64,000 nt of DNA from Gemmataceae bacterium. GTDB lineage: Bacteria; Planctomycetota; Planctomycetia; Gemmatales; Gemmataceae. Location: contig JALHPZ010000007.1 of NCBI GenBank assembly GCA_022842245.1, forward strand, positions 69,378 through 133,377, in the 5' to 3' direction. A program made the position numbers and the translations under genes. The notes beneath the pieces are model-generated. The model was not told the origin of the DNA. It worked only from the letters and a program-made list of their open reading frames with translations, and did no database searches. This document shows, piece by piece, positions 41,112 to 50,386 of this stretch. Each line of letters opens with the position of its first letter. Positions within the stretch are counted from its first letter, which is position 1.

Positions 41112-42200
41112 GTGAACCTTCTCATCGCGACCGACGCCTGGCACCCGCAAGTCAACGGCGTGGTCCGCACGCTGGACATGACGGCGAACCGGCTTCGCGA
41201 TCTCGGTCACCGCGTCCGCATCGTCTCTCCGGACGATTTCTCCCGCTTGCCCAACCCCCTCTACCCGGAGATTCCGCTGGCTTTACCATGGCCGCACCGC
41301 GTCGCGGCGCTCATCGCGCGATTTCCGCCGGATTGCGTCCACATTGCGACAGAAGGCCCGATCGGTCAGGCCGTGCGCCGGTTCTGCCGGTTGCGCGGAT
41401 GGCAATTCACCACGTCGTACCACACGAAGTTTCCGGAATACCTGCACGCGATGGCCGGCGTTCCGGAACGATGGAGCTATCACGTACTCCGTTGGTTCCA
41501 CAACGGTGCGGCACGGACGATGGTCGCCACGCCAAGCTTGGAGACGGATCTGAAATCGCGAGGCTTCTCGGCCCCGATGGCGCGCTGGTCCCGCGGCGTC
41601 GACCTCGACTTGTTCCGACCCGCGACAACCAAAAGCCAGGCGATCGAACGGCCCGTGCTGCTCTACGTCGGCCGCGTGTCCACCGAGAAGGGATTGGACG
41701 ATTTTCTACGGCTCGACCGACCGGGCACGAAAGTCGTGGTCGGCGATGGCCCCGCCCGCGAGGAACTCGCCGCACGCTACCCGGCCGCGCGTTTCCTGGG
41801 CTATCGAAAGGGGGCCGCACTGGCCGCCGAATACGCGGCCGCCGACCTGTTCGTCTTCCCCAGCCGGACCGATACATTCGGCATCGTGATGATCGAGGCA
41901 ATGGCGTGTGGCCTGCCGGTTGCAGCCTACCCCGTCACGGGGCCGATCGACATCGTCACCCGTCCGGAACTCGGTGCCCTCGATGAAGACCTTGGTCGTG
42001 CGATCCATCGCGCTCTGGCGAGCGGGGTGCCCGCCGAATGCGCCAATGAGGCGCGCTGCTATACTTGGGAGAACTCGACCCGTCAGTTTCTGACCAATCT
42101 CGTCCCGGTCGATCCTTGTACTCCCGTCAAAAGTTTCGGGTCGGAATGGCATTCGGATTCATGTTCAATTCTTGGCTCGGGACGAATCCGTTCGCGCTGA
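41112..42200 (+). CDS. GT4-family glycosyltransferase, mannosyltransferase-like
   Basis: 362 residues. The N-terminus LLIATDAWHPQVNGVVRTL is typical of the group that includes alpha-mannosyltransferase MgtA and sulfoquinovosyl-diacylglycerol synthases. Also seen are TTSYHTKFPEYL, LLYVGRVSTEKGLDDFL and the GT4 signature RTDTFGIVMIEAMACGLPVAAYPVTGPIDI with its two Glu. Likely role: glycolipid or glycan synthesis at the membrane. The start is GTG at 41112, following GGCCG; no strong ribosome site is seen. The C-terminal ~25 residues after TNLVPVDP look unrelated to the family. Confidence 0.9.
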   Translation: MNLLIATDAWHPQVNGVVRTLDMTANRLRDLGHRVRIVSPDDFSRLPNPLYPEIPLALPWPHRVAALIARFPPDCVHIATEGPIGQAVRRFCRLRGWQFTTSYHTKFPEYLHAMAGVPERWSYHVLRWFHNGAARTMVATPSLETDLKSRGFSAPMARWSRGVDLDLFRPATTKSQAIERPVLLYVGRVSTEKGLDDFLRLDRPGTKVVVGDGPAREELAARYPAARFLGYRKGAALAAEYAAADLFVFPSRTDTFGIVMIEAMACGLPVAAYPVTGPIDIVTRPELGALDEDLGRAIHRALASGVPAECANEARCYTWENSTRQFLTNLVPVDPCTPVKSFGSEWHSDSCSILGSGRIRSR

Positions 42201-42298
42201 CATCGGAAATTTGACAACACCCCCGATCCGTCGCACATTCCATCGTGCGACCGGAAGTACGGTCGCGCGGCAGGTCCTTCGTACCCAAGACGCTTCGC

Positions 42299-43540
42299 AT
42301 GGCACCCGTCGAAACCGTTTCCCTGTTGCGTGACGGAATCGCGGCCGCCCGAGCCGGAGATAAAACCCGGACGCGCTCGTTGCTGCGCCAGGTCACCGAA
42401 CTGGAACCGTCCAACGAACTAGCCTGGCTTTGGCTGGCGAACACAGCCGAAGATCCCCGCGAGACGTTGGTGTGCATTCGGAAAGTGCTGGAAATCAACC
42501 CGACCAACGAGTACGCCGCCGCCGGGCTGGCGGATGCGCTCTGTCGCGCGGGCGTGGTCGCCGCCAAGGCGGAGGACCGAGCGCAGGCGAAACTCTGGTT
42601 CGCTGAAGCAACCGACCTCGCTCCCCGGAACGAGACCGCCTGGCTCTGGCGCGCCGGACTGGCCGATACGCCGGAAGAAGGAATCGAACTCCTTCAGTTC
42701 GTCATTGCGATCAATCCGAACAACGAACGCGCGAAGCAAGGGCTGGCGCACTTTCAGTCACAGGTTGCCGCGAAGTGGAACTGCCCAATCTGCGAATATC
42801 GCGGCGAGGCCGGGCCCAATACCCATGCCTGCCCGCGCTGCCGTTCGGTGGTGTCGCTGGAGAATCCGGCGGCGTTCGACGCGCCGACCGGAGCCGACCG
42901 ACGGTTGCTCGAAGAGGCCGCTCATCGCATCTACGCCGATCTCCAGTCCCATCCGACCCCGGCCAACGCCTTCAAACTCGGTCTCGCGTATCTGAATCTC
43001 GGGTATGCCGACGAGGGGATCAAGGCGCTGCAGAGCGCCGTCAAATCCCGCCCCGCCGACGGTGCCTGGAAGGGTCAGGTGCTCCGGTTCGTCAAGCATC
43101 GGGAAACAGCACGCAAGCTCGCCGACGAGGAAAGCCGCCGCGCGACGACTGCGACAAAACCCTCGATCTTCGTCGTTGATGATAGTCCGACCATCCGGAA
43201 GCTCGTGTCGGTCACGCTGGGCACAGCCGGTTACCAGATTGTCGAAGCGTCCGACGGCTACGAAGTGGCCGATCGGGTGCGCCAGCACGGTGCACCGGCA
43301 CTCTTTCTCCTCGATATCAACATGCCGGGCCTGGACGGCTATCAACTCTGTAAGCTCCTGCGTCAGAGCGCCGAAACGTCCCGAGTGCCGATCATCTTCC
43401 TGACCGGCAAGGAAGGCTTCTTCAACAAACTGCGCGGCCAGTGGGCGGGCGCGGTCGAGTATCTCACGAAACCGTTCGATCCCCAGAAGTTGCTTGCGGC
43501 GGTAACAAAAGTCGTACCGCTGGAGCGACGAATCGGCTGA
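42299..43540 (+). CDS. TPR-zinc ribbon-response regulator receiver fusion
   Basis: 413 residues. TPR-like helices (about 5-155, with ELEPSNELAWLWLANTA and LAPRNETAWLWRAGLA repeating about every 70 residues) are followed by a four-Cys zinc ribbon near 162-181 (CPICEYRG...CPRC) and another TPR. A C-terminal REC domain has Asp-Asp in VVDDSPT, the phospho-acceptor Asp in FLLDINMPGLDG and Lys in LTKPFD. No output domain follows REC. It is similar in concept to PilG/PilH-type regulators, here with a protein-binding N-terminus. The start is ATG at 42299. First gene of a four-gene chemosensory operon. Confidence 0.88.
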   Translation: MAPVETVSLLRDGIAAARAGDKTRTRSLLRQVTELEPSNELAWLWLANTAEDPRETLVCIRKVLEINPTNEYAAAGLADALCRAGVVAAKAEDRAQAKLWFAEATDLAPRNETAWLWRAGLADTPEEGIELLQFVIAINPNNERAKQGLAHFQSQVAAKWNCPICEYRGEAGPNTHACPRCRSVVSLENPAAFDAPTGADRRLLEEAAHRIYADLQSHPTPANAFKLGLAYLNLGYADEGIKALQSAVKSRPADGAWKGQVLRFVKHRETARKLADEESRRATTATKPSIFVVDDSPTIRKLVSVTLGTAGYQIVEASDGYEVADRVRQHGAPALFLLDINMPGLDGYQLCKLLRQSAETSRVPIIFLTGKEGFFNKLRGQWAGAVEYLTKPFDPQKLLAAVTKVVPLERRIG

Positions 43541-43557
43541 GATTGGAAATCGCCCCC

Positions 43558-44217
43558 ATGCCCAGCCACGACAACGACGATCGCTTCAATCTGTTCGGAC
43601 CGCGCACGCGGCCTCGAACCGAAACGCTCACGCGTTGCGACGAGAACGACGAACCCGAAGCGTCCGAGGAGCGGGCGGCTGCCCGCACCGTCTGGGATGG
43701 CGACGCGGTCGACGATCCGTCGGACGTGGAATTCGACCGGACCTGGCACGTCATACTCGTGCAGTTGCTGGGTCGGCTGGAATTCGGCCGCTGTTCGCTC
43801 GCGGACCCGGCCCACCGCAAGAATCCGGCCGGCGCGGTCCGCGTGGCGTCGGCGATGGTGAGCCAGGTCGCGGATTTCATCGTGGCGAATGTCGACTCGC
43901 AAAAGCACCGCCGGCCGATTGAGGACGCTCTGGCGGCCGCCGGGCGCTTTTTGACCGCCGCGCAGGTCGCCGCGGGAGCACCCGCCTCGCGGGGATTCTT
44001 TGCCCTATTGGGCGGCCGTTCTCCCGAGTCGAAAGTCAAGCTGCAAGAGTGCATGTGGGTCTTGCGGGACATGCCGCTGGTGTTGGAACGGTATTTCTTC
44101 CTGCTTGGCGGTTGCTTCCGTGGCCGGAAGTTTGCGCTCGAATGGGTCGACACGAGCGGGGTGTACATCACCGAACTCAAGCAGACGCTCGGTTGGGTCG
44201 AAGGGTTTTCGAATTAA
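43558..44217 (+). CDS. Unknown protein in the chemosensory operon
   Basis: 219 residues. The first ~55 are acidic and probably disordered (ETLTRCDENDEPEASEER); the rest is helical with hydrophobic faces (VILVQLLGRLEFGRCSLADP, KVKLQECMWVLRDMPLVLERYFFLLGG). No phosphotransfer His motif is obvious, so I cannot call it an Hpt protein. No signal peptide or membrane span. The start is ATG at 43558, 17 bases after the TPR-REC gene, and a REC gene follows 19 bases later, so a signalling role is inferred from position only. Confidence 0.8.
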   Translation: MPSHDNDDRFNLFGPRTRPRTETLTRCDENDEPEASEERAAARTVWDGDAVDDPSDVEFDRTWHVILVQLLGRLEFGRCSLADPAHRKNPAGAVRVASAMVSQVADFIVANVDSQKHRRPIEDALAAAGRFLTAAQVAAGAPASRGFFALLGGRSPESKVKLQECMWVLRDMPLVLERYFFLLGGCFRGRKFALEWVDTSGVYITELKQTLGWVEGFSN

Positions 44218-44236
44218 TTCGCCGGAGTCGCGAACG

Positions 44237-44602
44237 ATGCCGAATGAAATGATTCTCGTTGTCGACGACAGCCCCACGGAGCAACGGATCGTGGCCGCGG
44301 CGCTGACGCGCCAGGGGTACCGAGTGATCACCGCGGCCGATGGCGACGAAGCGATCGACAAGGCGGCCCGCGAACGACCGTCCCTCGTCGTGCTCGATGT
44401 CGTCATGCCGCGCAAGAACGGCTTTCAGGTTTGTCGACATCTGAAGACAACCGAAGCGACGCGAACGATCAAGGTGCTTCTTCTCACGGGCAAGGACCAG
44501 GACAGCGATCGCTTTTGGGGACTCAAGCAAGGCGCCGACGGCTACCTGACCAAGCCGTTCGATGATACGGAACTGTTGGCGCACGTGGCGAAACTCGTCT
44601 GA
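44237..44602 (+). CDS. Single-domain response regulator (CheY/PilH-like)
   Basis: 121 residues, one REC domain. Asp10 and Asp11 bind Mg, Asp54 (VVLDVVMPRKNG) accepts phosphate, and Lys106 (GYLTKPFDD) and Thr84 (LLLTGK) complete the active site. No output domain, so it should act by protein contact, as CheY or PilH does. The start is ATG at 44237 with CGGAG nine bases upstream. The CheW fusion follows after 14 bases. Confidence 0.93.
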   Translation: MPNEMILVVDDSPTEQRIVAAALTRQGYRVITAADGDEAIDKAARERPSLVVLDVVMPRKNGFQVCRHLKTTEATRTIKVLLLTGKDQDSDRFWGLKQGADGYLTKPFDDTELLAHVAKLV

Positions 44603-44616
44603 CCGGAGCCGGACCG

Positions 44617-46611
44617 ATGACCGACGACGCGAACCTTCCGCCGTTTCCGTTCGACGACCTGCCGCCACTGGCGGACGCGCCGATCGGCCAGGATGCTTTG
44701 CCGTCCTGGCTCTCGCCGGGTGGGTCGGAGGACAAGGGCGAAACGTCCATGCCGTCGATGCCCTATTGGCCGAACTTCGGCAGTGAGGCGGATCCGGCGC
44801 GGTCGCGTCTGGATGATACGCTTTCCAATTGTCCGCGCCCGTCCGACGAACTGCCGCCGTTACCACCGTTGCCGGATCAATCCGTACCGACGGAGCGGAT
44901 TCATACGAGTCGATCGAAACGGAAACCGGCACAAGCGGTCGATTTGCCGCTCCCGCCAGCGTTCTCGGCCGGACTGAGCCAGCTATCGCCGTTCCTGCCA
45001 CCCAAGGTCGCTCCCCGGTCGATGGCCGAACCCGCGACTCCGGCTCAGACGCCACCGCCGGCGCAGCCGCTCGAAATGCCACCGGCTTCCGCCATCTGGC
45101 GGACCCGACGGATTGTCGTGACGCCCAGCCTGGAGGACGGGGAATCGATCGCGGTTTATCGAACCGTGATCCGCGACGAAGCGGGGCGGGGGTATGTGAA
45201 CACGAAAGTGTCGTTCGAACTGCCATCCGGCATCAAGCAAGTGCAGGCCAGCCGGAAACCGGTTGCACGCAAGGGCGCGCTGCACTGGGCGCTGGGGGCG
45301 CTTGGGCCGACCGACTCCGTCGCGCTCTCGGTCAAGATACCGGTCCACCTGTTGGGCGGCGCGGAAGCCGCGGCCGCACCACGATCGTATGAAGTGGTTT
45401 ATCAGCCGTTACCCGGGGCTTTGCTGGATGTCGAGCGGAAGTCGCCTTCGACCGTACCGATTGGTGAACCTTTCTCCGTGGTTTTCACAGTGACGAATTC
45501 CGGGGAACTCCCATCGAACGATGTGACGGTCCGCGTGCTCGATCGCACTTCCGGTGGTCGTCCGGTCATGATGAAGCTGCCGCCGATCGCTCCGGGCGAA
45601 TCCCGGATGGCAACCCTTGAACTCGCATCCCGGGTCGAGGGGGCTCACCAGTGGCTCGCGCTTGTTGAATCAAGCGGGAGCGAACCGTTCGAGTCCCTGT
45701 TTTCCGCGGAAGGGGTCCGCGCGACCTTGGCGGTCGAAATCCGCCACGAATCGACGATTCGGGTCGATGCCGTGGGCACCGTCGGGCTAGCGATCCAAAA
45801 CCGATCGCCGGTCGTGGCCCGCGACGTTGCCGTCCACTTGGCCGTGCCGGAGGAATTGCTGTTCGATTCGTCGTCCGACGGCCGGTTCGATCGGGCTGCA
45901 AACCAAATCTCCTGGTCGATCGACGAGATTCCGCCGGGTGAAGTCCGGATTGTCGAGGCGAGGCTGAAGGGCTTTTCGCCCGGCTTTGTGGGATTGCACG
46001 CGCGAGCCGAATCGTCATCCGGAGCGATCAGTTCGGCATCCTCGAATGTCTTCGTGGAAGTCGATACGAGGGCGAACAGCTCCTCGCTGGACAAACTGCT
46101 CGCGGCTATCGCTTCCGACACGCTCGACGATGCGGACGAACCGCGCGAACGTCTCTCGGAATCGGGTGCGCGGCATCTTGTGTTCGATCTCGCCGGCTCG
46201 CATTACGCCGTTGCGATCGACCATGTCCGGGAGGTCTTGCGACCGGGCCGCATTACGCCGATCCCCGGCGCGCCCGATTGGATGCCGGGCGTCGCGAACA
46301 TCCGCGGCGACATCGTGACCCTGGTTGACCTCCCCCGCTTTTTCGGCTTTCCAACCGGCGACGATCCGTTGCGCGGCATGCTCGTGGCCCAGACGGAGGA
46401 TGGCAACGTGGTCACCGGCCTGCTGGTCAATGATATCGTGGGAATCCGCCGGCTCTCCGATGGCGGGGTCCTGGATCAAGACCGATTCCCTGATAATCCG
46501 ATTATGCCCTTCATGGAATCCCTAGGGGAGTTTGACCGCCGATTGGTGCCGATCGTGCAAATGGAACGGTTGCTGTGTGAGACGGAAACCGCCGCGACGA
46601 GCGTGGCCTGA
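44617..46611 (+). CDS. Fusion of Ig-like (CARDB/DUF11-type) domains with a C-terminal CheW domain
   Basis: 664 residues. The first ~150 are Pro-rich and probably disordered. From ~160 to ~490 lie two or three Ig-like beta modules (RRIVVTPSLEDGESIAVYRTV; SVVFTVTNSGELPSNDVTVRV; VGLAIQNRSPVVARDVAVHL). The last ~145 residues are a CheW domain: HLVFDLAGSHYAVAIDHVREVLRPGRITPIPGAPDW, then GVANIRGDIVTLVDLPRFFG. CheW links chemoreceptors to CheA in the cytoplasm, while CARDB-like domains are usually exported. No signal peptide or membrane helix is seen, so the protein is probably cytoplasmic. No CheA or receptor gene is in the window. Confidence 0.88.
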   Translation: MTDDANLPPFPFDDLPPLADAPIGQDALPSWLSPGGSEDKGETSMPSMPYWPNFGSEADPARSRLDDTLSNCPRPSDELPPLPPLPDQSVPTERIHTSRSKRKPAQAVDLPLPPAFSAGLSQLSPFLPPKVAPRSMAEPATPAQTPPPAQPLEMPPASAIWRTRRIVVTPSLEDGESIAVYRTVIRDEAGRGYVNTKVSFELPSGIKQVQASRKPVARKGALHWALGALGPTDSVALSVKIPVHLLGGAEAAAAPRSYEVVYQPLPGALLDVERKSPSTVPIGEPFSVVFTVTNSGELPSNDVTVRVLDRTSGGRPVMMKLPPIAPGESRMATLELASRVEGAHQWLALVESSGSEPFESLFSAEGVRATLAVEIRHESTIRVDAVGTVGLAIQNRSPVVARDVAVHLAVPEELLFDSSSDGRFDRAANQISWSIDEIPPGEVRIVEARLKGFSPGFVGLHARAESSSGAISSASSNVFVEVDTRANSSSLDKLLAAIASDTLDDADEPRERLSESGARHLVFDLAGSHYAVAIDHVREVLRPGRITPIPGAPDWMPGVANIRGDIVTLVDLPRFFGFPTGDDPLRGMLVAQTEDGNVVTGLLVNDIVGIRRLSDGGVLDQDRFPDNPIMPFMESLGEFDRRLVPIVQMERLLCETETAATSVA

Positions 46612-46633
46612 ACCGTAGCGATGCGAAGTCGCC

Positions 46634-48766
46634 TCAGGCCGCGTTCGGGACTGTCACTTCCTTGAAGAGCAGATGGCGGTAGAGGTCGTTGGATTTCATC
46701 AGCTCGTCATGTGTGCCGACGGCGACGACATGGCCGCGGTGCAACACGGCGACCTTGTCCGCGCGACGCAGCACCGATTGCCGCCGCGAGAAGAACACGA
46801 GGGTTCGGAGCCCGGCGAGGCGTTCGTAGGCATCGTCCAGAAGGGCACGCGAATCTTCGTCCATCGGCAGTTCCGGTTCCTCGACGACGACGACCGACGG
46901 GTCTCGGAGTAGGGCTCGCGCCAGGGCGATGCGTAGCTTTTCCCCGGCGCGGAGTGAGTGGCCTCCATCGCCGATCGACGTCTCGTAGCCGTGCGGCAGC
47001 CGTTGGATGAACTGATGGGCATGGGCGGTCTTGGCGGCTTCGATGATCTGCGGCAGCGTGTAGCCGGCATCACCGCATCCGATGTTGTTCGCGACGGTGT
47101 CGCCGAAAATCAGGTTCTGCTGGATCACCATCGCGACCTGGGTTCGCAGGGACTCGTGCGTGACCCAGCGGAGATTCTTGCCGTCGATGCGGATTTCGCC
47201 GCCGGTCGGATCGAGAAATCGCGCGAGCAGAAACGCGAGTGCGCGACTTTCTTCGGGATCGGCCGCCACGATTGCCACGCGCGAGCCGGAGGGGACCACC
47301 AGCGAGACGTTCTCCAGCAGCATGCGCCCACCGCCGCTTTCGCGCATGCTGACTTCAACGAACTCCAGACGGCGTTCCATTGGTTGCAGGAATTCGGCGT
47401 CGATCGTCTGGCCGGTATCGGCGCGGCGATTGAGGAATTCCACCACGGCCAACTCCGCCTCGGTACCGCGCCGGATCCGGGCTCGGGCTTGAAGCCAGGC
47501 ACCAAGCGCCCAGACGAGAACTCCGACGGCGAAGAGTTTGGCCGCCAGCCCGGCGACGCTCATCGACCCCTGGAGAACCGAAAGTCCGGCGAGGTAGAGC
47601 ACCCCGACTCCCGCGAGAATGCCCGCCGCTGTCATAGCCGGTCCGGACAGCGATTCACCGCGCAGCCGCCGCCATTCCGCCCGAGTGTAGTCCGTCAGTT
47701 GCCGTTCCACCCGCGTCTGGTTGAAACGGTCCATGAGATAGCATTTTACCAATTGCAGGATCGAGACGGATTCCCGCATTTGCGAGAGGCGGGCTTCGGC
47801 GCGACGGCCGGCGAGGCGCCCGTCGTGTCGGAAGTGGGCGGCCACCTGACCGACGGCGAACCAGACCAGGGCCGCGGCAAACAGGAAACAGAGCGCCACG
47901 CCCACGTTCACCGACACCAGCACGGCGAGCAATCCGGCAAACAGAACCGGCAACCGCCAGCCGAGCAGCAATCGGGCACGTAATCCGTCGGCGACAGATT
48001 CAAGTTTTGTCGTCAGCAGGTCCGCAACTTCATCGGCCGTTTGTCGGCGAACCACGACCTGATTCAACCGGTTCGCGTGGCTGTAGATGGAGCGGCGTAG
48101 CCGTAAGGCGGCGGCCAGCCCTGCGGCCCCCGCCATGTGCGCGGCTCCGAACAACAAGGCCAGTTGGGTCGCCACCAACAGGAACAAAACGAGGAACAGT
48201 CCGGTGAAGAACGGGGTATTCGACCCGACGGGATCGGCTTTCCAGGTCCAATTGGCCGTTCGCGCCACCGCGGAGATCAACCGTGCGAAAGGTGGACTAT
48301 GTTCCCGGGCCAGAAGCGAGAGGATTCCAAGCCGGTGTCCGGTCAGAGCGGCAACACCGCCATCGTCAGGCAACGTGAGATAGGCTTCGGCAGCCTCGGG
48401 GCTGACGCGTTCGTGAAAGAGTCGATAGTTGACCGCCTGCCAGCGCCATTCCCAATGCTGGGGCTCCTCGACCTTAGCTTCCCAATCGGCAGGGCGGATC
48501 CGCGCGAGCGTCTTTGCGATCTCGTCGTTGGCGCCGCGTCGATGGTCCCATTGCGCCTGAAAAGCCTGACGTTTGGCCGCCGGCAACTCGGAAAACGTCG
48601 GCACGACCCCGCGCCAGACGAGAAGGTCGACGACAAGGTAGACCAGCGGGACCGTCAGCGTGAGCAATAGGGCGGCGGCCACGGATGCGAGGCGGGCACC
48701 CCAGACCAGTCGTGGGGCGGCCTCGGTGGCACGGGACGACGGGGCGGGCGCGAGTTCGGTTTCCAC
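46634..48766 (-). CDS. ABC exporter-like protein with degenerate ATPase domain
   Basis: 710 residues. The N-terminal helix (VAAALLLTLTVPLVYLVVDLLV) precedes a polar, probably extracytoplasmic insert of about 120 residues. Then come the exporter membrane region and, from about 465, a nucleotide-binding domain. That domain keeps the Q-loop (VIQQNLIF) and the general order, but Walker A reads VAADPEESRALA with the P-loop glycines and Lys lost. The signature is LRAGE instead of LSGGQ, the Walker B Asp is Glu (VVVVEEP), and the switch His is Arg (FFSRRQS). It is probably unable to hydrolyse ATP as such. The reading frame is intact, so this is a conserved pseudo-enzyme rather than a decayed gene. 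Confidence 0.85.
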   Translation of the reverse strand: METELAPAPSSRATEAAPRLVWGARLASVAAALLLTLTVPLVYLVVDLLVWRGVVPTFSELPAAKRQAFQAQWDHRRGANDEIAKTLARIRPADWEAKVEEPQHWEWRWQAVNYRLFHERVSPEAAEAYLTLPDDGGVAALTGHRLGILSLLAREHSPPFARLISAVARTANWTWKADPVGSNTPFFTGLFLVLFLLVATQLALLFGAAHMAGAAGLAAALRLRRSIYSHANRLNQVVVRRQTADEVADLLTTKLESVADGLRARLLLGWRLPVLFAGLLAVLVSVNVGVALCFLFAAALVWFAVGQVAAHFRHDGRLAGRRAEARLSQMRESVSILQLVKCYLMDRFNQTRVERQLTDYTRAEWRRLRGESLSGPAMTAAGILAGVGVLYLAGLSVLQGSMSVAGLAAKLFAVGVLVWALGAWLQARARIRRGTEAELAVVEFLNRRADTGQTIDAEFLQPMERRLEFVEVSMRESGGGRMLLENVSLVVPSGSRVAIVAADPEESRALAFLLARFLDPTGGEIRIDGKNLRWVTHESLRTQVAMVIQQNLIFGDTVANNIGCGDAGYTLPQIIEAAKTAHAHQFIQRLPHGYETSIGDGGHSLRAGEKLRIALARALLRDPSVVVVEEPELPMDEDSRALLDDAYERLAGLRTLVFFSRRQSVLRRADKVAVLHRGHVVAVGTHDELMKSNDLYRHLLFKEVTVPNAA

Positions 48767-48841
48767 GGGTAGGCCTCGGCGAATGTCGCGAACGCGGATA
48801 AGTCCACGTTACCAGATGCCAAGGGAAAACGGGAAGGGGAA

Positions 48842-48867
48842 CGCGGAATCCCGCGCGGGATTCCGCG
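48842..48867. repeat. Perfect 26-base palindrome
   Basis: Arms CGCGGAATCCCGC and GCGGGATTCCGCG meet without a spacer. It lies 25 bases past the stop of the ABC-2 permease gene (minus strand) and 76 bases before the pseudo-ABC start. On the minus strand it is followed by a pyrimidine-rich stretch ending in TTTTCCC, so it may be a terminator, or a protein-binding site. Confidence 0.55.
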
Positions 48868-48891
48868 GAGGCTTTTCGAATCCTCGCGAGG

Positions 48892-50133
48892 TCAGGCCAT
48901 GTCGCGATCTTCGAAGAGCAACAGGCCGACCAGCAAGGCGATTGCGGTATAGAGGCACGAATACCCGATCACGGACACCACGTAGAGGGCGAAGGGCCAG
49001 AGCGCCAGCGGGGTGTCCCGAACGATCGCGGGGCTCATGTTGAACGTGTCGAGCGCCGGGAGGAAAGTGTCGAAGAGCTGCCCGAAGAAGCGGACCAGCC
49101 CGACGGCGGTGTTCGTGCCTTCCCGTTCCTGAATTTGGCCGGTGACTTTCACGACTACCGGAGCGAGGTTGCCCAGGAAGTAGACGATCATCGCGACGAC
49201 GACGTTGATGACGAACGGCAGGCGCGTCGCGAGGGCCGCGACGATGGCGACGAGGATCATGACCTGCCCGAATCCGAGTACGAGGCCGATCGTATGGGCG
49301 ATCGTGTCGGCGATCCACGTGCCGGCGCCCTCGGCGAACACCTTTCCGACGGTGCTGGTGACGGCGGCCTTGAAAGCCGGAGCGATATCGGCACGGGCCT
49401 GTTCGGCGAGCGGATCGCTCTGTTCGTTGATCTTGTCGTAGGCCGGGTTCGCCATCAGCGCCCAGTTCAGGAACCAACCGAGGACGAGCGTGAGCGCCCC
49501 GCAGGCGAGAAGGATGCCGAAGAACTTGCCGAACAGGAACTGCCGCCGGTTGATCGGCTTGCTCATCACCGTGATGGCGGTGCGGCCTTCGATCTCTTCG
49601 GCGATCGACATGCTCGCCGCGAGAATCCCGAACAGCATCGCCGCCAGCTTCGCGATGTCGAAGCCGATCTGCTTCATCATCTTGTAGTCGTCGCCGAAGG
49701 TGAAGTAAGGCGTGAAGATCGCAATAGCCATGAGGAACACGGCGAAGCTGCCGATGAGCCAGTACATCGGTTGCCGGCAGCTCTCGCGGAACGCCGCCAG
49801 CGCGACCGCTCCGGTCTTGGGCATCACCAACGCCAGCGCGTGGGGCATGAGGATGAACGCATCCACGATCAGCTGGAGGTGCAGCACTGCCGCGTAGATC
49901 TTGCCGTAAAAGGGTAGGCTGCTGCTTTGTCCGGCGTACCCCAGGAACGCGGCAAAGAGCAAACCCATGCCGGCCAATGTGAACAGCGCATAACTGAGGG
50001 AGATCGGATTCCGCAGGCCGCGGTCGAACCCTTTGGGATCAATCGTTCGAAGCCACGGTAATGCCGCAAGAAGCTGGTAAAGGGCCAGCAGGAGTCCGCC
50101 GCCGAGAATGGACGAATTCGTCAGCCACATCAT
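48892..50133 (-). CDS. ABC-2 type permease
   Basis: 413 residues with about eight hydrophobic segments. SIAEEIEGRTAITVMSKPINRRQFLFGKFFGI is the characteristic ABC-2 cytoplasmic motif (E-E-x-G-T-x...L-P/KPI-R), followed by helices and a large loop. Such permeases pair with a separate ATPase for lipid, polysaccharide or drug export; none is adjacent, apart from the degenerate one downstream. The start is ATG at 50133 (MM). It could function with the pseudo-ABC gene at 46634, which is separated by only 125 bases, but this is inference. Confidence 0.87.
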   Translation of the reverse strand: MMWLTNSSILGGGLLLALYQLLAALPWLRTIDPKGFDRGLRNPISLSYALFTLAGMGLLFAAFLGYAGQSSSLPFYGKIYAAVLHLQLIVDAFILMPHALALVMPKTGAVALAAFRESCRQPMYWLIGSFAVFLMAIAIFTPYFTFGDDYKMMKQIGFDIAKLAAMLFGILAASMSIAEEIEGRTAITVMSKPINRRQFLFGKFFGILLACGALTLVLGWFLNWALMANPAYDKINEQSDPLAEQARADIAPAFKAAVTSTVGKVFAEGAGTWIADTIAHTIGLVLGFGQVMILVAIVAALATRLPFVINVVVAMIVYFLGNLAPVVVKVTGQIQEREGTNTAVGLVRFFGQLFDTFLPALDTFNMSPAIVRDTPLALWPFALYVVSVIGYSCLYTAIALLVGLLLFEDRDMA

Positions 50134-50386
50134 GGATGCAGTTCCGCGCCGGGTTTTCCCAATGAACTTCTCTTAGCGATGCTTACGCCGAGCGGCGAGC
50201 CAGAGTTCGCTCCATCCCACACTTCGATTGACTGGGGAATTCGCCATTCCAAGGTGGAAGATCGAGAATTCTGTGGAAATTCTCATTTTTTCATTGCTGA
50301 CTGGCCAGGTAATTGATTAAAGTCCGCTCATTCACCTTCCTCTCATGCGCCATGAGAGCCGCACCTCAATCGATTCGGAGCCGAAA

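Noticed and set aside
39640..42200. A glycan biosynthesis operon
   Set aside because: The two glycosyltransferases face opposite ways around a transporter with its own strand; no polymerase, flippase or nucleotide-sugar gene is near.
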